64,000 nucleotides of DNA from Plectrocnemia conspersa (Eukaryota > Arthropoda > Insecta > Trichoptera > Polycentropodidae). The notes beneath the pieces were generated by a model. The model was not told where the DNA came from. It did no database searches and saw only the letters and a program-made list of their open reading frames with translations. Positions 56,749 through 64,000 of the stretch are shown piece by piece. The translations under genes were made by a program, and so were the position numbers. Where the stretch lies: the NCBI GenBank assembly GCA_009617715.1, contig VTFK01000018.1, forward strand, positions 1,240,001-1,304,000, in the 5' to 3' direction. Positions within the stretch are counted from its first letter, which is position 1, and every line of letters begins with the position of its first letter.

Positions 56749-59700
56749 GTGAGTCACATTATATATAATACATATTAATCCACTTCCTGCTTCTTCACAT
56801 CGACGTCGATTCATCACATAAAACTCAATCGAATGTCGTCAATTTCAGGATAATTTCTTACCGCCGTCGCAAAGGAACAGCTACGAATGTACCAAAGATC
56901 CGACGGGGCCGTTAAATAGGAAGAAGCTCATCGAGCATATTAATAAGCAAGCTATGGAGACGCCCGACCGACCTGAATTGAAACCGTTCGTTGCAGGAAT
57001 TATCAGAGGGAAAAAGGTATTTTGCTTTGCACAATAATGCTTTATTTTTCATAAAAACTAACATAGTTGTACCAAAAAAAATGTAAAAACAATCGCAAAT
57101 ATAAATCGCTGCTCAAGACACAAAGGAGTTTCAAAAAAGTTCATATGACGCATCGTTACTGTTGTAAAAAGTATTTTAGTTTTTGTAAAGGCAACCTTTG
57201 TTAGCGTCATGTCAAAATTTGAGCACTATCCTGTCTCTTTATTTAGTCTAGAAAGTATTGATAATATGTGTTGCCGCCTGTTTTACATCAAGTAAGCGTT
57301 TGTGAACATTCTTATTTGACAACCAGTCAGCTCCGATCGTCATTACGAAACGGTCGAAATTCGCTGAACTCAGTAAAATACTTTACACAAGTACACGTGT
57401 TTTTGATTCAGACTTCAATATGCATCATATGCGTGCGTTCCGTTTTAATTGAAAATTTTTTTTTTCGTATCAATTTTTGACCACTGATTCGTCATTACTA
57501 ACCAGAATCCAAAGAGCAATATTGTAACGATGGATTAACATAAAAGAAAAGGCTACCAAAGAGTTAAAAGATATTCCATCAGAAAGCAAAGACATCACTA
57601 GATTTTGTTTTGATAAAAAAAAAAAACAATTGACAGTAATTACTACTGTGACTTCTTGGACAAATTAAGAGCTGCCATTGATGGAAAATTCTGATCCATC
57701 ACGATAATGTCTTGTTTGTCTTCCAACTAAAATGATTCCTTGTTTTAACTCCGAGATAATGGCATTTGTGCATCTTTAAATGGATGCATTGCACTTAAAA
57801 ATTTCTACCCTAACCATGATCTTTCTATTTAGCTCTATGAAATTTTTGATACCTTCTCATAGACGAAAGATAAAGGCTTTGAGTAAAAATAAATGCACAG
57901 AAAAAAACATTATAGTTGCTACATTGGCATATAAACAAATACCGAATTTTTTTTACAAGTTTGCATTCCTCAATAGATACATCTGATGAAGATAGACTTT
58001 TTTTACTTATATTCAAATCCCTATCTGAATAACAAAAGAATTCCCTTTCATTGAAATAGTAAATATAATAGACGCTCATCAGCAGAAGAACAATAACATT
58101 AGTTTACAAATTACAAAAAAACACAGTTTTTCAGAATGAAAAATACGGAAATTTAGCTATATCTCGAAAACAGTTCTACTTTCTTAATTTTTTACTACAT
58201 TTTCTAGTTTAGTGCTCAACTGTAAACTAGTGTAATTAAAAGATCAACACATGTCTTACAAGCCGAGGATGAGATCCTGGAACTGTTAATCTTTGATCTA
58301 GGATATACTGGTACGCTTATGTTTGAAGAACAAGCATTCCTCTATGTTCCGTTTAAGCAAGAGACTGAAAAAAACTAATAACTTATTTATGTAATTGGCT
58401 CTGCAATAGCTATCTTAAAATATATTTTTGTGCAATAAATTTATGTAACCAGACACAAATTACATCTAATTGGAGTCGAATCATTCAGTATCACACATTG
58501 CTTTTACACTTAAGAGGAGAAAAATTTGTAGTTTGCTAGTTTGCAACCAATTATTTATTGTACAAAATACAGTTTATAATTGTTTTTGCACAAATATTAT
58601 GAGCCAAAAATATGAGTTAGTTACATTTAATTATTGAACCATGATTAACGGTCATTCATGCGAAGACTTCATTAGGACAGAGATCAGCGGAACTGTCGAA
58701 TCGAATGATCATAGGAGTACATCGTTGGTTGTGTCTAATTATTTTTGGTCAGTTGGAAAGGAGAGAAGAGGCTAAGCTTTATAACCCATTTGCTAGTTAG
58801 CATCAGTGATATTGAGATATCGCTATGTCCTCAGATCAAAGGTCAACAGCTAATAGATCTCTCCTTCGGCTGGTAGGTTCTGTGTTGATCACACCTCATT
58901 GTCAAGAAGCTTTATATTCTTAATACCCAAAGGAAAAGAATACTTTCCGTGTCTTGTTTTCTAAAAGTACTAAGAATAACATGAAGAAAAAATGTTTTTG
59001 TGTTATTCTTTTCTATGACGCAATTTTTGTCAGTGTTCCTTAGCTGATACAATTAATACGACTTTTGTCAATAGAAAGCTTTTAATAATGGTTAGAATTT
59101 AAAAAAAGATTTGTTGCACATTCCAAATAATACACTATTGTGTTTACACTAATACTATATTTCTTTTTAGCATTTAAATTAGCGTATTGCGTAATTTAGT
59201 ATCAAAGCTTTTAGCGAGTCTCGTTATTGTCCGTCTTAGTTGGTTCCTTATGATTTATCGGTACTGGTCGATTTTATACCAGCCACTGCCACACTTGCAC
59301 ACATACATTGAAGCAATTAGGGGCATGCGTGAAAAACGTTAATACTTGAGTGTCATGCTTTTTTTCGCTGCTAGAAATATAATAACTTTTGAATTAAAAG
59401 GAATGAAAAAACAAAAACAAATTGTGTTTAATTTATTTTATTAGTTGTTTTCAATTTGTGGGTTGCATAAGATCAAAATTAAAATCATAAAATTTGTTTT
59501 ATTTCTAGTATAAAAATATTTACAAAGAAAATCAATATAAAAAAAATAAAAAAAATGCTGGTTTTGAAGATTAGTTGCCAAAATGCGTTGATTTTATTTC
59601 CACGAAAAAATTGATATTTGAACTTTAATAAAAAGTTAATTTTTCGATACTTCATTGGGGGTCTAATTTATTTGTTTTGTTTATTTATATACAATTATAT

Positions 59701-62700
59701 TTTCATTGAAAATTAACGTATTCAAACTACCTTGTACCGAAACAATCCGTAAAATTCCTGCAAGAACCTGTTTTATTGTGTTTATGGGGTGCTCACTGTT
59801 CTGACCAACGTTCACTCGCTGCCGTTCGTTCGCACTAAACCTGTAAATTTTAAAACGTTTTGCTACCTAAATAACAGCAGTGAATGAGCGTTGGTCAGAA
59901 AAAGGAACACCTCATTAATAACTCTCTGCAACGAATCTATTTAAAAAAATATCATTTTTAATTGTATATAAATAGATATTACCAATTATTTTATTTAAAT
60001 CAAATTTTGTTACTTGTTTATTATCACGGCGCCAAGCTCAACTTTTACAGTTGCGAAACATTTATTTGCTGTTCAAACCCGAACCTAACCTAAACAAATT
60101 AACCATTATACTGTTAATATATTCGCTTAGGTTAGGTTTGAGTTTGAACAGCAAATGAACATTTCGCAAATGTTAAATATGAGTTGAATTTTGAACAGAA
60201 TATGAACGTTCAGTACCAAAATTTAAATAAAATAATTCATTTTTATTTATATATAATTATAAATGCTATTTTTTGACATTAGATTTACGAAACCCATCAA
60301 ATTGACGGGTTTCTAATTTGTATTTTGTTTTTATTTGTACCAGATAGTATTTTTTCTGGGTTTTCTTACGACTTTTTATATTTAAACATTGCAAATATAT
60401 TAGCACTATTTTTAATGACACCTGTCAAATTTTTGGGTTTATACATGTAAATCTAGTGTTAAGTAAATTCGTTGCAGAGAGTTATTCATGGGGTGTTCAC
60501 TGTTCTGATAAACAACCTGTTTAAATTTAAAACATTTATGTAGCAAATAAGTTCTAAACAAAATCAATGCATTTCGTTAACTAATCCTCAAAAGCAGCGT
60601 TTTTTATTTTATTTATCTTGCGTTTCTTTGTAAATATTTTTTTAAGCTAGAAATAAAACAAATTTTATGATTTTAATTCTGACCCATAGATTATGGACCA
60701 CTGACAAAATAATTTTAACATATGTACCAATACAGATACGAGCCAAAACATTTGATAATTTTTTTCTTCTTTACTTCATTTTAATTCAAAAGTTATCATA
60801 TATTTTTGTTATAATTCTGTGTTGTTCAAAGTTCTCACGAAACAGCCATTTTCACACACCACGCAATAGATAAATGATCTGTCAGTCAGTTGAATGTTAA
60901 AATGATTTTTGCGCATGCTCCAAACTGCTTCATTATGTGTGTGCAAGCTCAGCAATGGCCGGTATAAAATAATATTAATGCCTCTGAGAGACCTGTTTAA
61001 AAGCTAAAACATTTTAGCATCTAATAATGTTGTAATCTGATAAAGACTAAAGACAATAAAACATGTTTTTGTGTAAAAGCTGCTTTCGGGATCAATTCTT
61101 CTACCCGTTCTTTCAAGATCATTGTCTTTTACATCCCTGGTTCGAATACAATATTATATTTTTGTCTTCAGTGACTGATTTAAAAATAGCGTTTTCACAG
61201 TCACAAATAAAACAGGCATCTATTTTAATTTTGTCTTCATATCTTTCTGATTTTAGTGTTCCCTTAGTTATTTAACCACTTAACATGCAGGTTTTTTTTT
61301 GAAAAGTGTTCCAAAAAATCATATTTTTTTATTATAAATTAAAATAGTAAATAATTACATATAAATGGGAAAAATAAAAAATTACATTTACAATAAAAAA
61401 AATTAAAAACAGGCTTAAATTTTCAAAGTTTATATGTGGGACCATGTTTAAATCCGATTTTCATATTCCCGCACAGGCTGGACACTGCGTGTAATGGATA
61501 TTTCTAAATTCCCATACCCGTGCGGGACCGCGTGTAAAGTGGTTAAAAATTTTTTAGTAAAATTGGATTTGCTTCGATCTCAGCAATTAAGAGGGTTTTT
61601 GGTCTTTCACTTACAGTACTAAAATAAAAATGTCCAGATTCAATACATTTCTGAAATTTTCTAATGTCCAAAACACTTCTTATTATATTTCAAATATCTT
61701 AGTTTAAAAATGATACATTATGAAATTGCTGTACTTTTTTCTAGAAAATGCTAATCTAATAAGATAACATTTTATTATCTTTCATTTTTTTATCTATTGT
61801 AATAGTAGTATGGATAACTGAAACTGTAGAGTGTAAAAATGTGCTATCTAGAATCTATATTAGTCATCTCCATTTTTTAGGTTCAAATGATAATCATAGC
61901 ATCTACCAGAAAAAATCACAAAATAGTAGTTTTACGTTATTTCAAATTCAGAAAGAAAATATCTCAAGAAAATTTATAGCATGCTTAGATAAATAAAAAA
62001 ATACTATCAACTGAATACAATGTACTTATTAAAGGATTAAACTATCATTATTAACTATTAGTTTTAAATTAAAATCTTATAATTCACATCACAATATAAT
62101 TCTAGTGGTCACCGCCACCTGAAAGTCTTAAAATGAAGGAAGCGGAAGAACAGATAGCCATTGACTTGGGCAATGAATACGAAGCGGCTTTGAATGATGC
62201 ATCACAAGAAGAAATTATCGATCTTGCAGGTTCTAGATTATGTCCTTTATTAGATGTAGGCTATTTAAAAAACCTCGCTAATTATCGTTCTGTATGATTT
62301 TCAGCTATTCTCGGTTTCCACTCTATGATGAATCAAGACCAGTACCACGCTTCCCTCCTCAACAAAGGTCAACCCATCGGCTTGGGCTGGGACGGCATCA
62401 CGAAAGCGACAGTGCAGAAACCGTTCCCCCAAGAGCCCCCGAACTCGACGGACCCCGACACCACAATCAAACAGGTCAAAGACGACGATCAGAAACTGAT
62501 CGATCTCAACTGGAACAACATCAAGGTTTGTTTACTTAGAATGTATTGCATTTGGCGTGTAACTAGCCAACTATTGTAATATTTATTTTTATCGTTTCAG
62601 AACATCAGCGATGAAAAGTTTGAGCACCTGTTCGAAGCCCTCATGCAGAACACCCACCTGGAAGTGTTATCATTAACTAATACTGGACTTACGGATAAAA

Positions 62701-64000
62701 CCGCCGGACAGTTGGCCGACGCCCTTGAGCGCAACAACACCGTGCGGGTCATCAACGTCGAGTCTAATTTCATAAGCCCTAGTTTAATTGTGCGATTGAT
62801 CAAATCGCTGCTCAAAACGAAGACCGTGGAAGAGTTCAGAGCGTCGAATCAAGTATGGCTTCAGTTTAATATGTGTGATATGTTGCGGATTCTCAATTAG
62901 CTATTTCTGATCATCGATGGATTGCCTCTTATTTTACAAGGACTTTCATTGACACACTTGTTATAGCAATTGTTTGGAGTCTATTTAAGTCTGAGATTTG
63001 ACGAACGATTTCTTAAACTCGCAACTTATTGTTCTTTGTCAGATTGTATATTTTTCACAGTATCTCTTATTAGATTTAAAATCAAGGTGAATGTTTCACT
63101 TTTGGTACTTTAGATTTTCAATCTAGAACTCAGAAATTCGTTGTACATTTTTAGCTCGCATTCTGTGGAATATTTTATCTGATATGTTGTTGTCCTTAGA
63201 TGGACATAGTTTTTGCCTCTTCTTCTAATGTTTTTTTTAGCTATGTTTTCACATTATAAAGGGTGTTTTAAAATTAACGTAAGATTTGAATTTGCTGTCA
63301 TTTGTGCAGTAAATGTTGGCAACTCTGAAAAAAAAATTTGACAGCTGAGAGTTTAGGGATAGTGAAAATGGAGCGTTACACGATACAACGTGTTTTCATT
63401 ATTAAATAATATCTCAAAAATAATGAAAGTTTGGCGACCACAATTCGAAAATTTAATACAAAATATGGTCGGAATAGTGTTTTAAGTTCGTCAACTGCGA
63501 AGAGATTAATTGAAAAATTCAGAGACTGGATCAGTTGGAGACGCTAAATACACTGGTCATCCAAAAACAAGCTGTTCAAATATCAATATCGAAGTAGTGC
63601 GTGAAAGTGTTGGTGAAAATCCCGGAACATCAATTCGGCGTCGTGGACAAGAATTGCAAATTTCAAGAAGCTCTTTACAGCGTATACTCACAAAAGATCT
63701 GTGTCTCACACACAACAACTGAAGCCTAATGACCATGCACAGCGAAGAGAGTTCGTTGAATTTAATTTCGTTCGTTAATTTTGGGACACCTTATATTCAT
63801 GTCAAATAAGTTGAGATAGGTTCCCTCAAAACTTCATCCAGAACGGATTGAGTGTTGATCATATTTATCATTGTTAAACAGACTTAATAGATATATGTCA
63901 CAGTTTTAAGAATTTTGTCCTCAATTTTTTATGTATTTGATATAATTGTTAATTTGTTTGATTTATTCAGAGATCATCGGTGCTCGGTAACAAAATAGAA
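56596..64000 (+). CDS. tmod: Tropomodulin (partial gene, 3' end beyond window)
   Basis: Tropomodulin caps the pointed ends of actin filaments together with tropomyosin, setting thin-filament length in muscle and stabilising the membrane skeleton. Exons from the ATG at 56,623 give 307 codons here. Residues about 1-40 (KDLSAYDEIDVDTLLSQL) form the first tropomyosin-binding helix. About 43-98 (DNFLPPSQRN, PTGPLNRKKLIEHI) form the actin-binding segment. WSPPPES to DASQEEIIDLA includes the second tropomyosin-binding stretch. LAAILGFHSMMNQDQYHASL onward starts the leucine-rich repeat actin-binding domain (NTHLEVLSLTNTGLTD, VINVESNFIS). The last roughly 70-90 residues of a normal tropomodulin are missing only because the window ends. 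All visible junctions are GT-AG and keep frame; no disabling change is seen. Exons are distinctly GC-rich at third positions. The family assignment is certain; isoform structure upstream is inferred. Confidence 0.97.
56849..57016 (+). CDS. tmod: tmod coding exon: actin-binding segment
   Basis: 56 codons, phase 0 at both ends, starting DNFLPPSQRNSYECTKDPTG and ending GIIRGKK. The intron before it is only 100 nt; the donor here is GTATTT and opens an intron of about 5.1 kb that holds the large inverted repeat. Confidence 0.96.
57180..57770 (+). pseudogene. Possible mariner relic in tmod intron
   Basis: Translated pieces resemble a mariner transposase in the right order. A start MSKFEHYP is near 57,210. 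NYYCDFLDKLRAAIDGKF is near 57,635-57,690, like the xxYxxxLxxLRxxI segment. IHHDNVLFVFQLK is near 57,697, like HHDNAPAHTA. The frame changes repeatedly and similarity is weak. No terminal repeats were identified. Confidence 0.35.
57771..59270. other. tmod intron, nothing firm
   Basis: The stretch 58,620-58,930 is less AT-rich but has no coding frame or repeat match in the window. Short overlapping frames at 57,780-58,079 on both strands are chance. Confidence 0.4.
59271..60970. repeat. 1.7-kb long inverted repeat (foldback element) inside the tmod intron
   Basis: The left arm (59,271-60,093) and right arm (60,127-60,970) are inverted copies along almost their full length, with a 33-bp spacer. 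The outer ends ATTTTATACCxGCCA match. A 32-bp perfect match lies at 59,477-59,508 versus 60,647-60,678. Another conserved block (ATAACTCTCTGCAACGAAT) lies at about 59,920-59,938 and 60,468-60,487. The inner ends are CCTAACCTAA/TTAGGTTAGG and a GTTCAAAC/GTTTGAAC pair. Arms differ by substitutions and some indels. The left arm carries an extra nested 23-bp hairpin (59,799-59,821/59,878-59,900). It contains no ORF. No clear target duplication was found. A tmod transcript crossing it could fold into long double-stranded RNA. Confidence 0.9.
59799..59900. repeat. Nested 23-bp inverted repeat within the left arm
   Basis: 59,799-59,821 and 59,878-59,900 pair with two mismatches around a 56-nt loop. 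This segment accounts for much of the length difference between the arms, because the right arm has the matching GGGGTGTTCACTGTTCTGA only once. Confidence 0.85.
60971..62105. other. tmod intron 3' part
   Basis: Two near-repeats, TTCCCGCACAGG and CCCGTGCGGGACC, lie at 61,468-61,525. Nothing else is recognised. The intron ends in TATAATTCTAG. Confidence 0.45.
62106..62229 (+). CDS. tmod: tmod coding exon: second tropomyosin-binding region
   Basis: The acceptor TTCTAG ends at 62,105. 41 codons plus one base run from WSPPPESLKMKEAEEQIAID to DASQEEIIDLA. The donor GTTCTA at 62,230 is non-ideal but is fixed by the frame: the final G completes the GCT Ala codon at the start of the next exon. Confidence 0.93.
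62305..62525 (+). CDS. tmod: tmod coding exon: start of the LRR domain
   Basis: The intron before it is only 75 nt. The exon reads ILGFHSMMNQDQYHASLLNK then GQPIGLGWDGITKATVQKP and ends LIDLNWNNIK. The frame in use begins at the split Ala codon. The donor is GTTTGT. Confidence 0.96.
62601..62852 (+). CDS. tmod: tmod coding exon: leucine-rich repeats
   Basis: 84 codons, phase 0. The preceding intron is 75 nt. The content NTHLEVLSLTNTGLTDKTAG and NTVRVINVESNFIS gives two LRR strand/helix units, followed by VEEFRASNQ. The donor is GTATGG. Confidence 0.96.
63256..63795 (+). mobile_element. Degraded Tc1/mariner-type element with DUF4817-like HTH in tmod intron
   Basis: Terminal inverted repeats (AAGGGTGTTTTAAAATTAAC on the left; AAGGTGTCCCAAAATTAACG read inward on the right) bound roughly 63,259-63,791, with TATA on both sides suggesting a TA target site. 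Inside, from the ATG at about 63,369, a frame reads MERYTIQRVFIIK, stop, then YLKNNESLATTIRKFNTKYG, and after a frameshift ETGSVGDAKYTGHPKTS and RRRGQELQISRSSLQRILTK. This is the N-terminal helix-turn-helix (DUF4817-type) of an insect transposase. The catalytic part is missing: soon after HAQRREFVEF the right end begins. It is an internally deleted, non-autonomous copy. Confidence 0.8.
63971..64000 (+). CDS. tmod: tmod coding exon, truncated by window end
   Basis: The acceptor GATTTATTCAG ends at 63,970. Ten codons RSSVLGNKIE continue the RASNQ of the previous exon, as in other tropomodulins. Confidence 0.9.

Noticed and set aside
56554..56817. 87-codon Arg-rich frame on the minus strand
   Set aside because: It is the antisense shadow of the GC-rich tmod Met exon; the ACG/GAC repeats read as Arg/Val runs on the other strand.
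60081..60136. TTAGG telomere-like repeats
   Set aside because: Only two inverted units (CCTAACCTAA and TTAGGTTAGG) form the inner ends of the inverted repeat; there is no array.
62294..62539. Pro/Arg-rich frame over the tmod exon
   Set aside because: Wrong frame of a proven exon; the real frame gives ILGFHSMMNQDQ and joins both neighbours in phase.
1..64000. CRISPR arrays, operons, intact LTR retrotransposons, rRNA or viral insertions
   Set aside because: No regularly spaced repeats, no paired LTRs with gag or pol frames and no rRNA-like sequence were seen; the content is animal nuclear DNA.

Overview
This window is AT-rich arthropod nuclear DNA, almost certainly from an insect. The only confidently identified host gene is tropomodulin (tmod), an actin pointed-end capping protein, on the + strand. 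Its initiator-Met exon is at 56,596-56,748. Further coding exons are at 56,849-57,016, 62,106-62,229, 62,305-62,525, 62,601-62,852 and 63,971 onward, cut by the window edge. They give 307 codons in an unbroken phase, with GT-AG introns at every internal junction. The rest of the window is intron or upstream DNA with decayed transposons and a few less AT-rich islands. The insect assignment rests on the tmod sequence, the abundance of mariner relics, and the intron and codon style; I cannot name the order.

Layout. 1-12 kb: end of a mariner transposase with its terminus (1-312), a (TA)n tract, a GC-rich repeat fragment, a second mariner scrap (4.2 kb), an island with a candidate zero-length recursive splice site (5,189/5,190), a 275-bp hAT MITE with a perfect 8-bp target duplication (6.1 kb), a LINE reverse-transcriptase relic (7.2-7.9 kb) and a minus-strand tRNA-derived SINE (11 kb). 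12-26 kb: a low-AT island with a MEF2-like site (12.4-12.95 kb), LINE-tail scraps, a third mariner relic (19.9-20.5 kb), a minus-strand hAT transposase fossil (21.3-22.5 kb), then a promoter-like island with a CArG box followed by a short high-GC3 ORF (26,184-26,234) that I propose as an alternative tmod N-terminal exon. 26-53 kb: very AT-rich DNA with internal repeats, a piggyBac-like end (38.3 kb), a GC-rich island with a TATA/MEF2-like element (42.5-42.85 kb), a 14-bp GC-rich minisatellite (44.1 kb), a SINE cluster (47-55 kb) and an unidentified minus-strand coding-like ORF (50.3 kb). 53-64 kb: a candidate first exon (53.5-53.87 kb), the tmod coding exons, a 1.7-kb inverted repeat inside the large tmod intron (59,271-60,970), and a degraded Tc1/mariner-type element in the next long intron (63.26-63.79 kb).

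How it fits together. The tmod Met exon starts with nine open codons before the ATG, in the same phase as the ATG. Both proposed upstream exons (26.2 kb and 53.9 kb) end in phase 0. The simplest reading is that most of the window is the long 5' part of tmod, with alternative promoters and N-termini and intronic transposon debris. The upstream exons, promoters and recursive splice site are inferences; the exons from 56.6 kb onward are firm.
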